64,000 bases of DNA from Ensifer sp. PDNC004 (GTDB lineage Bacteria; Pseudomonadota; Alphaproteobacteria; Rhizobiales; Rhizobiaceae): positions 3,794,501 through 3,858,500 of the forward strand of contig NZ_CP070353.1 in assembly GCF_016919405.1 (NCBI RefSeq), in the 5' to 3' direction. Position numbers and translations under genes: made by a program. Below, piece by piece: positions 7,343 through 16,299 of this stretch (its first letter is position 1; each line of letters starts with the position of its first letter). The notes beneath the pieces were generated by a model. It made no database searches. It had not been told where the DNA came from and saw only the letters and a list, made by a program, of their open reading frames with translations.

Positions 7343-9769
7343 ATGAAAAGCCATGCCAAGGTCGTCGTTATCGGAGGCGGTGTCGTCGGGTGTTCGGTGC
7401 TCTATCACCTGACGAAATTCGGCTGGACCGATGCCGTGCTGCTCGAGCGATCGGAACTTACTTCCGGCTCCACCTGGCATGCGGCCGGCGGCATGCACAC
7501 GATCAACGGCGACCCCAACGTCGCCAAGCTGCAGAAATATACGGTCGAGCTCTACAAGGAGATCGAGGAATATTCCGGCCAGGATGTCGGCCTGCACATG
7601 ACCTCGGGCATGATGCTCGCCGCCACCAAGGAACGCTTCGACTGGATGAAGTCCATCCTTGCCAAGGGCCGCTACATGGGGCTCGAAGCGGAGCTTTTGA
7701 CGCCCAAGGAAGCGCACGACCTGATGCCGCTGCTCGATCCCGACCAGTTCGTCGGCGCGGTGTTCGATCCGGTCGAGGGGCACCTCGATCCCTATGGCAC
7801 GACGCACGCCTATGCCAAATCGGCGAAGAGGAACGGTGCGGAGATCTACCTGCACACCAAGGTCGAGGATCTGGTGCAGCGGGAAGACGGTTCCTGGCGG
7901 GTGATCACCAACCAGGGCGAGATCATCGCCGAACACGTCGTCAACGCCGCCGGCCTCTGGGCCCGGGAGGTGGGGCGCATGGTGGGCCTGGAACTGCCGG
8001 TGCTTGCGATGGAGCACATGTATCTCATCACCGAGGACATGCCCGAGGTCATCGAGTTCAACCAGACGCGCGGCAAGGAGCTGATGCACTGCGTCGATTT
8101 CGACGGCGAGATTTATCTCCGCCAGGAGCGAAACGGCATGCTGATGGGCACCTATGAAAAGGCGTGCCGCCCCTGGTCGCCGATCTCGACGCCCTGGGAT
8201 TTCGGCCATGAGCTGCTGGCCGAGGATATCGACCGCATTTCGCCGGAGCTCGAAGTGGGCTTCCGGCATTTCCCGGCCTTCAACAAGGCCGGCATCAGGA
8301 AAATCATCAACGGCCCCTTCACCTTCTCGCCGGACGGAAACCCGCTGGTCGGCCCGGTGCGAGGCTTGAGGAACTTCTGGTCAGCCTGCGCCGTCATGGC
8401 CGGCTTCAGCCAGGGCGGCGGCGTCGGGCTGGCGCTCGCCAACTGGATGATCCATGGCGACCCCGGCTTCGACGTCTTTGCCATGGACGTTTCGCGCTAC
8501 GGCGATTTCGCCACGCTTGCCTATACCAATGCCAAGGTGCGCGAGAACTACTCGCGTCGCTTCTCGATCCGTTATCCGAACGAGGAGCTGCCGGCGGCAA
8601 GGCCGCTGCTGACGACGCCGATCTACGACCGGCTGAAGGCGGCCGGCGCCGTCTTCGGCGCGTCCTACGGGCTTGAAACGCCGCTGTGGTTTGCACCCGA
8701 AGGCGTCAAGGACGCCTTCTCCTGGCGGCGCTCGACCGACTTCGAGACCGTGGGCGCGGAGGCCCGGGCCGTGCGCGAAGGCGTCGGCCTGATGGAGACA
8801 TCGGGCTTTGCCAAATATGCGATCACCGGCAAAGGCGCTGAAGCCTGGCTCGACCGCATGCTGGCCTGCCGCATCCCTGAGGTGGGGCGCATGACATTGG
8901 CACCGATGCTGAAGGAGGACGGCAAGCTGATCGGCGACTTCACCCTTGCCAAGCTCGGCGAGGGGGATTTCCTGCTCGTCGGCTCCGGCATCGCCGAGGA
9001 CTACCACATGCGCTGGTTCGAGGCGCATCTGCCTGCGGACGGTGCGGTTTCGCTCAAGGCGTTGAAGCTGGAGCTGGTCGGCCTGTCGATCGCCGGGCCA
9101 AAGGCCCGCGATGTGCTCGCGAGCCTTACCCATCTCGACGTCTCCGATGCGGCGTTCCCGTTCATGGATATCCGCCGCATGGACCTCGGTATGGCGCCTG
9201 CGATCGTCGGCCGGGTCAGCTATACGGGCGATCTCGGCTACGAGATCTGGATGAAGCCGGAGTACCAGCGCTATCTCTTCGAGTTGCTGATGGAGAAGGG
9301 CGCCACGTCCGACATCCGTCTGTTCGGCTTAAGGGCTCTGAATGCACTGCGCGTCGAGAAATCCTTCGGCAGCTGGGCGCGCGAGTATCGTCCGCTCTAT
9401 GGCCCGGTCGAAGCCGGGCTTGGACGGTTTGTCGCGACTGGCAAGGATGCCGATTTCATCGGCAAGGCGGCGGCCGTGAAGGAGAAGGCGGATGGTGGCG
9501 CGCTACGTCTGAGAACCTTCCTGCTCGAGGCGAAGGACGCTGATGTCATCGGCGACGAGCCGATCTACCTCGATGGCGTCGTGCGTGGCTGGGTGACATC
9601 GGGCGGCTATGCGCATGCAAGTGGCGTTTCGGTCGCCATGGGCTACGTGCCGAAGGAAATCGCCGACCGCAGCGATGGCTGGTCGATCGAACTCCTGGGG
9701 GAGATCCTGCCGGCCCGTCTTCAGCCGCATCCGCTGTTCGATTCGAACGGTCAGCGTATGCGCGCCTGA
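7343..9769 (+). CDS. FAD-dependent oxidoreductase / GcvT fusion (dimethylglycine or sarcosine dehydrogenase-like)
   Basis: An 808-residue protein. Residues 1-370 are a DAO-type FAD domain (VVVIGGGVVGCSVLYHL at the N-terminus, then SGSTWHAAGG, which holds the His that is flavinylated in mammalian relatives). A short FAO_M linker follows, and the C-terminal 380 residues are a GcvT folate-binding domain (SIAGPKARDVL, FGLRALNALRVEKSFG). The architecture is that of dimethylglycine and sarcosine dehydrogenases, which pass a one-carbon unit to tetrahydrofolate. The substrate cannot be set from sequence; the sox operon just upstream suggests methylated glycine derivatives. GGAG (7332-7335) supports the ATG at 7343. 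Confidence 0.88.
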   Translation: MKSHAKVVVIGGGVVGCSVLYHLTKFGWTDAVLLERSELTSGSTWHAAGGMHTINGDPNVAKLQKYTVELYKEIEEYSGQDVGLHMTSGMMLAATKERFDWMKSILAKGRYMGLEAELLTPKEAHDLMPLLDPDQFVGAVFDPVEGHLDPYGTTHAYAKSAKRNGAEIYLHTKVEDLVQREDGSWRVITNQGEIIAEHVVNAAGLWAREVGRMVGLELPVLAMEHMYLITEDMPEVIEFNQTRGKELMHCVDFDGEIYLRQERNGMLMGTYEKACRPWSPISTPWDFGHELLAEDIDRISPELEVGFRHFPAFNKAGIRKIINGPFTFSPDGNPLVGPVRGLRNFWSACAVMAGFSQGGGVGLALANWMIHGDPGFDVFAMDVSRYGDFATLAYTNAKVRENYSRRFSIRYPNEELPAARPLLTTPIYDRLKAAGAVFGASYGLETPLWFAPEGVKDAFSWRRSTDFETVGAEARAVREGVGLMETSGFAKYAITGKGAEAWLDRMLACRIPEVGRMTLAPMLKEDGKLIGDFTLAKLGEGDFLLVGSGIAEDYHMRWFEAHLPADGAVSLKALKLELVGLSIAGPKARDVLASLTHLDVSDAAFPFMDIRRMDLGMAPAIVGRVSYTGDLGYEIWMKPEYQRYLFELLMEKGATSDIRLFGLRALNALRVEKSFGSWAREYRPLYGPVEAGLGRFVATGKDADFIGKAAAVKEKADGGALRLRTFLLEAKDADVIGDEPIYLDGVVRGWVTSGGYAHASGVSVAMGYVPKEIADRSDGWSIELLGEILPARLQPHPLFDSNGQRMRA

Positions 9770-9824
9770 GCAATCGGGGTGGAGTGCGAACCGAAATCGA
9801 GCGTCGAAGCTTCATAGAATACCC

Positions 9825-9902
9825 GACGCTTTTACGACTAAAGTTGATGATTTCGCGGGCGAAAGCTGCGGAAATTTTGATTTTTCTGGCTGTAAAAGCG
9901 TC
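9825..9902. other. 11-base inverted repeat with internal hairpin before the liv operon
   Basis: GACGCTTTTAC (9825-9835) is the exact reverse complement of GTAAAAGCGTC (9892-9902). Between them is a smaller perfect hairpin, TTTCGC-GG-GCGAAA (9851-9864), followed by AT-rich sequence. The stretch 9770-10057 is much more AT-rich than its surroundings. It probably holds the terminator of the preceding gene and the promoter and leader of livH. Confidence 0.45.
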
Positions 9903-9929
9903 AAATCGATTTTATCGAGGAAGTTTTTG

Positions 9930-9965
9930 ATGAAGTCGCGTTTTTTAGCTTTCCTTTTCGTTTGA
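9930..9965 (+). CDS. Putative 11-residue leader peptide of the liv operon
   Basis: An ATG at 9930 opens an 11-codon frame, MKSRFLAFLFV, ending in TGA. A strong Shine-Dalgarno, GAGGAAG (9917-9923), lies six bases upstream. Six of the last seven residues are Phe, Leu or Val, and one codon is TTA, which is rare in such high-GC genomes. It stands 93 bases before livH. A hairpin GGACC...GGTCC (10025-10045) lies between them, just before the livH ribosome site. A regulatory leader peptide is possible, but there is no direct evidence of translation. Confidence 0.4.
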   Translation: MKSRFLAFLFV

Positions 9966-10057
9966 AAGAGGTATGGAATCGAGCAAACACAGCGCTCAAC
10001 AATGAGCTCAAAAAACAAGAGACCGGACCGTTATGGATCTGGTCCAGGGGAAGATTG

Positions 10058-10960
10058 ATGGAGTATTTCGTCCAGCAGCTCGTCAACGGGCTGACTCTTG
10101 GGTCTATTTATGGTATGATCGCTATTGGTTATACCATGGTCTACGGCATCATTGGCATGATCAACTTCGCCCACGGCGATATTTTCATGCTCGGCGGCTT
10201 TGCTGCTTTGATTGTCTTTCTTATTCTCACAACATTTATCGGGGGCGTCCCGGTTGTACTTGCTCTCCTGCTGATGATGGTCGTCGGCATGTTGACCGCA
10301 GGTCTCTGGAACTGGACGATCGAGAAGGTGGCCTATCGGCCGCTGCGCGGTTCGTTCCGGCTTGCGCCGCTGATCACCGCAATCGGCATGTCGATTGCGC
10401 TGTCGAACTTCATCCAGGTGACGCAGGGTCCGCGCAACAAGCCGATCCCGCCGCTGGTCTCCTCGGTCTACGAGGTCTTCGGCATCACCATCTCGCTGAA
10501 GCAGATCATCATCATCGTCATCACGGCGGCTCTGCTTTCGATCTTCTGGTACATCGTCAACAAGACGCCGCTCGGCCGCGCCCAGCGCGCGACCGAACAG
10601 GACCGCAAGATGGCGGCGCTGCTCGGTGTTGACGTCGACCGCACCATCTCGGTGACCTTCATCATGGGTGCAGCACTCGCTGCCGTCGCCGGCACGATGT
10701 ATCTGATGTATTATGGCGTCGTCGTCTTCACCGACGGTTTCGTGCCTGGCGTCAAAGCGTTCACCGCGGCCGTTCTCGGCGGCATCGGATCGCTGCCGGG
10801 CGCCGTTCTCGGCGGACTGTTGATCGGGCTCATCGAGTCCCTCTGGTCAGCCTATTTCACCATCGACTACAAGGACGTCGCGACCTTCTCCATTCTCGCA
10901 ATCGTCCTGATCTTCAAGCCGTCTGGCATTCTCGGACGACCGGAAGTCGAGAAGGTATAA
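10058..10960 (+). CDS. livH: Branched-chain amino acid ABC transporter permease LivH
   Basis: A 300-residue inner-membrane permease with about eight hydrophobic segments and the LivH hallmark IGMINFAHGDIFMLGG near residue 35. The C-terminal part has AFTAAVLGGIGSLPGAVLGG, the loop that contacts the ATPase. It pairs with LivM to import Leu, Ile and Val or related amino acids. The ATG at 10058 is preceded by GGGGAAG. The frame is open about 100 bases further upstream, but that stretch does not look like a permease N-terminus. First gene of livHMGF. Confidence 0.96.
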   Translation: MEYFVQQLVNGLTLGSIYGMIAIGYTMVYGIIGMINFAHGDIFMLGGFAALIVFLILTTFIGGVPVVLALLLMMVVGMLTAGLWNWTIEKVAYRPLRGSFRLAPLITAIGMSIALSNFIQVTQGPRNKPIPPLVSSVYEVFGITISLKQIIIIVITAALLSIFWYIVNKTPLGRAQRATEQDRKMAALLGVDVDRTISVTFIMGAALAAVAGTMYLMYYGVVVFTDGFVPGVKAFTAAVLGGIGSLPGAVLGGLLIGLIESLWSAYFTIDYKDVATFSILAIVLIFKPSGILGRPEVEKV

Positions 10961-10964
10961 TTCC

Positions 10965-12350
10965 ATGGCAAACATTGCTTCTACGACTGCAAGCGCCGGC
11001 ACTGACGTGACGGCGCGGGCCCTGCGCGAGGCTGTCTTCGCGGGCCTGATTTCGCTCGGTCTTTTCGTGCTGTTCGTCGGTCTCAAATCCGACCAGAACA
11101 TCCGCAACGAGCTGATCCTCAACCAGCGCTGGGGCCTGCTGGCGATCTTCGTGATCGTCGCTGCCGTCGGCCGCTTCCTGATGGTCGCCTATGTCCAACC
11201 GGCTATGGCTCGGCGCAAGGCCGCCAAGGCCGAAGCCGAGGATGCGGTGAAGGAGGAGACCTTCTTCACCCGCCACTTCTCCAAGCTCGCGATCGCGTTC
11301 CTGCTCGTCTATCCGCCGCTCGTCGTCGCGATCTTCGGCATCCAGGGCTCGCTCAAGTGGGTCGACAATTTCGGCATCCAGATCCTGATCTACGTGATGC
11401 TGGCCTGGGGGCTGAACATCGTCGTCGGCCTCGCCGGCCTGCTGGACCTGGGTTATGTCGCCTTCTACGCGGTCGGGGCCTATTCCTACGCCCTGCTGTC
11501 GACCTATTTCGGGCTGTCGTTCTGGGTTCTTCTTCCGGTCGCCGGCATCCTTGCCGCCTTCTGGGGCATGATCCTCGGCTTCCCGGTTCTGCGTCTGCGC
11601 GGCGACTATCTGGCGATCGTCACGCTCGCCTTCGGTGAAATCATCCGATTGGTGCTGATCAACTGGACGGAAGTGACGAAGGGTACCTTCGGCGTCTCCG
11701 GCATCGCCAAGGCAACGCTGTTCGGCATCAAGTTCGATGCCTCGAAGGATGGCTTTGCCGCGATGATGGGCCTGCCGATGTCCTCGGCCTATTACAAAAT
11801 CTTCTTGTTCTATCTGATCCTGGCGCTTGCCTTGCTCACGGCTTACGTGACGATCCGGCTGCGTCGCATGCCGATCGGCCGCGCCTGGGAAGCGCTGCGC
11901 GAGGACGAGATCGCCTGCCGCTCGCTCGGCATCAACACCGTGACGACCAAGCTTACCGCCTTTGCGACGGGCGCCATGTTCGGCGGTATCGCCGGCTCGT
12001 TCTTCGCCGTGCGCCAGGGCTTCGTATCGCCTGAATCTTTCGTCTTCCTGGAATCTGCGGTCATTCTCGCGATCGTGGTTCTCGGCGGCATGGGCTCGCT
12101 CACCGGCATCGCTGTCGCTGCGGCCGTGATGATCGGCGGCACCGAAATCCTGCGTGAACTCTCCTTCCTGAAGATGGTCTTCGGACCGGACTTCACACCT
12201 GAACTCTACCGTATGCTGATCTTTGGCCTGGCCATGGTCGTCGTCATGGTCTGGAAGCCGCGCGGCTTCGTCGGATCACGCGAACCGACAGCCTTCTTGC
12301 ATGAACGCAAGGCAGTCTCCGGCAGCTTCACCAAGGAAGGGCACGGTTGA
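10965..12350 (+). CDS. livM: Branched-chain amino acid ABC transporter permease LivM
   Basis: A 461-residue permease starting four bases after livH. The N-terminal 110 residues add extra hydrophobic segments and a charged stretch (ARRKAAKAEAEDAVKEE); the core begins near residue 130. The core has AWGLNIVVGLAGLLDLGYVA and FPVLRLRGDYLAIVTLAFGE, both conserved in LivM. The C-terminal VVLGGMGSLTG loop should dock to LivG/LivF. The long N-terminus is common in proteobacterial LivM proteins. Confidence 0.96.
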   Translation: MANIASTTASAGTDVTARALREAVFAGLISLGLFVLFVGLKSDQNIRNELILNQRWGLLAIFVIVAAVGRFLMVAYVQPAMARRKAAKAEAEDAVKEETFFTRHFSKLAIAFLLVYPPLVVAIFGIQGSLKWVDNFGIQILIYVMLAWGLNIVVGLAGLLDLGYVAFYAVGAYSYALLSTYFGLSFWVLLPVAGILAAFWGMILGFPVLRLRGDYLAIVTLAFGEIIRLVLINWTEVTKGTFGVSGIAKATLFGIKFDASKDGFAAMMGLPMSSAYYKIFLFYLILALALLTAYVTIRLRRMPIGRAWEALREDEIACRSLGINTVTTKLTAFATGAMFGGIAGSFFAVRQGFVSPESFVFLESAVILAIVVLGGMGSLTGIAVAAAVMIGGTEILRELSFLKMVFGPDFTPELYRMLIFGLAMVVVMVWKPRGFVGSREPTAFLHERKAVSGSFTKEGHG

Positions 12351-13234
12351 TGGCCCGCGAGACGACGACAATGACAAAAGACCCCATTCTCAAGGTTGAG
12401 CACCTGTCGATGCGCTTCGGCGGTCTCATGGCCATCAACGACTTCTCCTTCGAAGCCTATCGCGGTGACATCACCGCGCTGATCGGCCCGAACGGAGCGG
12501 GCAAGACAACGGTGTTCAACTGCATCACCGGCTTCTACAAGCCGACGATGGGCATGATCACGATGAAGCAGAAGGCCGGCAAGGAATACCTGCTGGAACG
12601 TCTGCCGGACTTCGAGATCACCAAGCTCGCCAAGGTGGCGCGTACCTTCCAGAATATCCGGATGTTCTCCGGTCTGACGGTGCTCGAAAACCTGCTCGTC
12701 GCGCAGCACAACAAGCTGATGCAGGCATCCGGCTACACGTTCCTCGGCCTGCTCGGTTTCCCGGCCTACCGCCAGGCATCGCGCGAGGCGATCGACCTTG
12801 CCAAGCACTGGCTGGAAAAGGCGTCGCTGATCGACCGTGCGGACGATCCGGCCGGTGACCTCTCCTACGGCGCCCAGCGCCGTCTCGAGATTGCCCGCGC
12901 CATGTGCACGGGTCCGGAACTGCTTTGCCTGGACGAGCCGGCCGCCGGTCTCAATCCGCGCGAGTCTCTGGCGCTCAACGAACTGCTGAAAAGCATTCGC
13001 GCCGATACCGGCACGTCGATCCTGCTGATCGAACACGACATGTCCGTGGTCATGGAGATCTCCGACCACGTGGTGGTCCTGGAGTACGGACAGAAGATTT
13101 CCGACGGCACCCCGGATTTCGTGAAGAACGATCCGAGGGTCATTGCGGCCTATCTGGGTGTCGAGGATGAAGAGGTTGAAGAGGTGATCGAACAAATCGA
13201 GGAAATCGAAGGCGGGCAGGGGGGCACCAACTGA
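12350..13234 (+). CDS. livG: Branched-chain amino acid ABC transporter ATPase LivG
   Basis: A 294-residue ATPase with Walker A GPNGAGKTTVFN, signature LSYGAQRRLEIARAM and Walker B LLCLDEPAAGLNP, followed by the LivG-type C-terminus. The C-terminal tail is very acidic (VEDEEVEEVIEQIEEIEGG). The start overlaps the livM stop (TGATG at 12348-12352). An ATG at 12371 would be an alternative start. It forms a heterodimer with LivF on the LivHM permeases. Confidence 0.96.
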   Translation: MARETTTMTKDPILKVEHLSMRFGGLMAINDFSFEAYRGDITALIGPNGAGKTTVFNCITGFYKPTMGMITMKQKAGKEYLLERLPDFEITKLAKVARTFQNIRMFSGLTVLENLLVAQHNKLMQASGYTFLGLLGFPAYRQASREAIDLAKHWLEKASLIDRADDPAGDLSYGAQRRLEIARAMCTGPELLCLDEPAAGLNPRESLALNELLKSIRADTGTSILLIEHDMSVVMEISDHVVVLEYGQKISDGTPDFVKNDPRVIAAYLGVEDEEVEEVIEQIEEIEGGQGGTN

Positions 13235-13959
13235 TGACGGCGCCTCTTCTCCAAGTCAAAGCCGTCGAGACCTACTACGGCAACATCCGCGCGCTCAGCG
13301 GGGTCGATGTCGAAGTTCACCGCGGTGAAATCGTCTGCCTGATCGGTGCCAACGGTGCCGGCAAGTCGACGCTGATGATGACCATCTGCGGCAGCCCGCA
13401 GGCGCGTACCGGTTCGGTCTTCTTCGAAGGCCAGGACATCACCCGCATGCCGACGCACGAGATCGCCCGGCTGCGCATCGCGCAGTCGCCCGAGGGTCGA
13501 CGCATCTTCCCGCGCATGACGGTGTTTGAAAACCTGCAGATGGGCGCCAGCCTCGACAACCTGAAGCACTTTGACCAGGACGTGGAAAAGGTGTTCGCGC
13601 TTTTCCCGCGCCTGAAGGAGCGCCAGGCGCAGCGCGGCGGCACGCTTTCGGGCGGTGAGCAGCAAATGCTGTCGATCGGCCGCGCGCTGATGGCCCGTCC
13701 GAAGTTGTTGCTTCTCGACGAGCCGTCGCTCGGTCTTGCGCCGCTGATCGTCAAGGGCATCTTCGAAGCGATCAAGAAACTCAACAAGGAGGAAGGCCTG
13801 ACCGTCTTCCTCGTGGAACAGAACGCCTTCGGCGCGCTCAAGCTTTCCGACCGCGGCTACGTGATGGTCAACGGCCGGGTGACGATGAGCGGTTCCGGCA
13901 AGGAACTGCTCGCCAATCCGGAAGTGCGCGCGGCCTATCTCGAAGGCGGCCGTCATTGA
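13234..13959 (+). CDS. livF: Branched-chain amino acid ABC transporter ATPase LivF
   Basis: A 241-residue ATPase, the standard length for LivF. Walker A is GANGAGKSTLMM, the signature is TLSGGEQQMLSIGRALM and Walker B is LLLLDEPSLGLAP. QSPEGRRIFPRMTVFENL is a family-specific stretch. Its ATG shares one base with the livG stop (TGATG), so it is tightly coupled in the operon. Confidence 0.96.
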   Translation: MTAPLLQVKAVETYYGNIRALSGVDVEVHRGEIVCLIGANGAGKSTLMMTICGSPQARTGSVFFEGQDITRMPTHEIARLRIAQSPEGRRIFPRMTVFENLQMGASLDNLKHFDQDVEKVFALFPRLKERQAQRGGTLSGGEQQMLSIGRALMARPKLLLLDEPSLGLAPLIVKGIFEAIKKLNKEEGLTVFLVEQNAFGALKLSDRGYVMVNGRVTMSGSGKELLANPEVRAAYLEGGRH

Positions 13960-13983
13960 CGGGCCGCATCTGGAGCAAGTGAC

Positions 13984-14328
13984 ATGCAGGGAATTCTCTA
14001 CGAAGAAGCGTCGGTCTGGCAGTTTCTGTTCATAAGCTGCGTCCTTGGCGGCTGGACGGCCTGGCGCACCGGCAAGAGCGTCGCCGAAGGCTGGGAGGAG
14101 CTTCCGCGCCTCCTTCTCTACGTGGCGTTGCTGGGGGTTGGCATCCGGTTCGTCCATCACGCTCTGTTCGAGGGCACGATGTTCAGCCTGCACTACTATA
14201 TCGTGGACACGATCGTGCTTTTGTTGTTTGCTACCGCAGGTTTCCGATACTACCGGACCAAGCAAATGACCAATAACTACTATTGGCTCTATGAGAAGGC
14301 TTCGCCTTTCTCCTGGAAAGCCAAATAA
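13984..14328 (+). CDS. Small conserved membrane protein, probably DUF6867
   Basis: A 114-residue protein with about three hydrophobic segments (QFLFISCVLGGWTAW; RLLLYVALLGVGIRFVHHALF; VDTIVLLLFATAGFRYY) and an aromatic tail ending in NNYYWLYEKASPFSWKAK. It sits 24 bases after livF and before the binding-protein gene, a placement I recall for DUF6867 proteins in rhizobia. No catalytic motif is visible. An accessory role in branched-chain amino acid uptake is inferred from position only. An inverted repeat (14341-14363) follows, and its right arm can also pair with CACCGGCGC (14372-14380). Confidence 0.75.
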   Translation: MQGILYEEASVWQFLFISCVLGGWTAWRTGKSVAEGWEELPRLLLYVALLGVGIRFVHHALFEGTMFSLHYYIVDTIVLLLFATAGFRYYRTKQMTNNYYWLYEKASPFSWKAK

Positions 14329-14442
14329 AGGGAACAGCGCGCGCCGGCCGCCGCGGCCGGTGCGAAAGAAACACCGGCGCAACTATGGTGGGCATTGCGC
14401 AGGTTGGTAACGAGACCCGCTCGAATAATTGGGAGTAACAAG

Positions 14443-15561
14443 ATGAAAAAGTCTCTTCTGTCGGCGGTCGCGCTGACGGCTATGGTTGCCTTCAGCGGCA
14501 GCGCCTGGGCTGATATTCTCGTTGGTGTCGCCGGCCCGCTGACTGGCCCGAACGCCGCTTTCGGTGCACAGCTCCAGAAAGGTGCAGAGCAGGCCGCCGC
14601 TGACATCAACGCTGCCGGCGGTATCAATGGGGAACAGATCAAGGTTGTGCTCGGCGACGACGTTTCGGACGCCAAGCAGGGCGTTTCGGTCGCCAACAAG
14701 TTCGTTGCTGACGGTGTGAAGTTCGTTGTCGGTCACTTCAACTCGGGCGTGTCCATCCCGGCTTCTGAAGTTTACGCCGAAAACGGCATCCTGCAGGTAA
14801 CGCCGGCCTCCACCAACCCGCAGTTCACCGAGCGCGGTCTCTGGAACACGTTCCGTACCTGCGGCCGTGACGACCAGCAGGGTGCAGTTGCCGGTGCCTA
14901 CCTCGCCGCAAACTTCAAGGACGCGAAGATCGCCGTCATTCACGACAAGACCCCCTATGGTCAGGGCCTTGCCGACGAAACCAAGAAGTCGATGAACGAA
15001 GCCGGCCTCACCGAAGCCCTCTATGAAGGCATCAACACCGGCGACAAGGACTTCTCGGCGCTCATTGCCAAGATGAAGGAAGCTGGCGTTTCGATCGTTT
15101 ACTACGGCGGTCTGCACACCGAAGCCGGCCTGATCATGCGCCAGATGAAGGACCAGGGCCTCAAAGCTACCCTGATGTCGGGCGATGGTATCGTTTCGAA
15201 CGAACTGGCTTCGATCGCCGGCGACGCCGTTGACGGCACGCTGATGACGTTCGCTCCCGATCCGCGCAAGAACCCGGCTGCCAAGGACCTCGTCGAGAAG
15301 TTCCGCGCTGCCGGCTTCGAACCGGAAGCCTACACGCTCTACGCCTACGCCGCTCTCCAGGTCATCGCCGAAGCTGCCAAGGCTTCCGGCGGCAACGACC
15401 CGCAGGCAGTTGCCGAAGCCATCAAGGCAAAGGGTCCGTTCAAGACCGCAATCGGCGAACTCGGCTATGACGAAAAGGGCGACATCACGCGTCCGGACTA
15501 CGTCATGTACACCTGGAAGAAGGGTGACGACGGCAAGTACAACTACTTCCAGAACGAGTAG
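14443..15561 (+). CDS. livJ: Branched-chain amino acid ABC transporter periplasmic binding protein
   Basis: A 372-residue periplasmic binding protein of the Leu/Ile/Val family. The signal peptide [18 protein letters not shown] ends at AWA before [30 protein letters not shown] is the segment that lines the ligand pocket in LivJ/BraC proteins. A GGAG about ten bases upstream supports the ATG at 14443. Codon use is strongly biased, as expected for an abundant protein. It is the last gene of the liv cluster and ends at a strong terminator. Confidence 0.96.
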   Translation: MKKSLLSAVALTAMVAFSGSAWADILVGVAGPLTGPNAAFGAQLQKGAEQAAADINAAGGINGEQIKVVLGDDVSDAKQGVSVANKFVADGVKFVVGHFNSGVSIPASEVYAENGILQVTPASTNPQFTERGLWNTFRTCGRDDQQGAVAGAYLAANFKDAKIAVIHDKTPYGQGLADETKKSMNEAGLTEALYEGINTGDKDFSALIAKMKEAGVSIVYYGGLHTEAGLIMRQMKDQGLKATLMSGDGIVSNELASIAGDAVDGTLMTFAPDPRKNPAAKDLVEKFRAAGFEPEAYTLYAYAALQVIAEAAKASGGNDPQAVAEAIKAKGPFKTAIGELGYDEKGDITRPDYVMYTWKKGDDGKYNYFQNE

Positions 15562-15595
15562 TTCTGATTTCGGACCTTGTGTCTGACTGGTTGGG

Positions 15596-15627
15596 GCCCG
15601 GCGAGCGATCGCCGGGCTTTTCTTTTT
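15596..15627 (+). terminator. Rho-independent terminator after livJ
   Basis: A perfect nine-base stem GCCCGGCGA / TCGCCGGGC (15596-15604 and 15609-15617) closes a GCGA tetraloop and runs straight into TTTTCTTTTT. It is on the strand of livJ, 35 bases after its stop. Confidence 0.93.
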
Positions 15628-15652
15628 AGTGAGGTGTCGGCGCAGCGGTCGG

Positions 15653-16105
15653 CTATTTCAGCAGCGTGTCTCTGAGTGAGGAGACCTCTGCGCGCAGTCG
15701 CTCGAGATCGTCGGCGCCGAGCTTGGTCGCTTCGGTGAGACCGCGCGGCACTTCCACTGCCTTTTGCCGCAAGGCCTTGCCCATGTCGGTCAATTGCACC
15801 CGGACCTGCCGCTCGTCCGCCTTGTCGCGCACACGGGCGATGTAGCCGGCGGCCTCCAGGCGCTTCAGCATCGGCGTCAAAGTGCTCGATTCCAGGAAGA
15901 GCCGTTCACCGAGGCTGCCGACCGTCTGGTCGTCTTTCTCCCACAACAGCACCATCACCAGATATTGCGGGTAGGTGAGATCAAGTTCCTCCAGCAGCGG
16001 CTTGTAGATGCGCGTGAAGGCGTGGTTTGCAGAATAGACCGCAAAACAGAGGAAGCTGTCGAGCGCCAGCATCGCCTCGTCGTTCTTGGAGTTGGTGTCA
16101 GTCAT
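15653..16105 (-). CDS. ohrR: MarR family regulator, OhrR-like
   Basis: A 150-residue winged-helix repressor. The N-terminal stretch with C20 ([16 protein letters not shown]), then [14 protein letters not shown], and the wing [10 protein letters not shown] match OhrR, the organic-peroxide sensor in which this N-terminal Cys is oxidised. The reading helix region is [17 protein letters not shown]. It is divergent from an alpha/beta hydrolase gene rather than from an ohr gene, which is unusual. Three repeated palindromic sites fill the shared intergenic region. Confidence 0.88.
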   Translation of the reverse strand: MTDTNSKNDEAMLALDSFLCFAVYSANHAFTRIYKPLLEELDLTYPQYLVMVLLWEKDDQTVGSLGERLFLESSTLTPMLKRLEAAGYIARVRDKADERQVRVQLTDMGKALRQKAVEVPRGLTEATKLGADDLERLRAEVSSLRDTLLK

Positions 16106-16134
16106 CGCTTTCTCCTGTCATGCGTTCAAAATAA

Positions 16135-16249
16135 ATCGTTCACGATATAATCGCAAGGCATTGACAGTGGTGCGGTCGCAATATAAATGTTGTGCACGAT
16201 CTAATCGATGGCGATATAAACGTATATAAATCGTGCGCGATTTAATCGC
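16135..16249. promoter_or_regulatory. Three repeated operator-like sites between ohrR and the hydrolase
   Basis: Three 20-base copies occur: ATCGTTCACGATATAATCGC (16135-16154), GTTGTGCACGATCTAATCGA (16189-16208) and ATCGTGCGCGATTTAATCGC (16230-16249). The shared core is GT-N-C-R-CGAT-N-TAATCG. Copies 1 and 3 contain a near-palindrome ATCGT...CGAT. They occupy the divergent promoter region and are the natural binding sites for the adjacent OhrR-like repressor. Confidence 0.7.
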
Positions 16250-16299
16250 TAGAAACTTAACTGTAGCGCGGCACGACCGCGGGGAAGAAGGAGCGTTCC

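Noticed and set aside
9962..10057. Upstream extension of livH to 9962
   Set aside because: The extra residues are hydrophilic and unlike any LivH N-terminus. The ATG at 10058 has a ribosome site and gives the exact family length.
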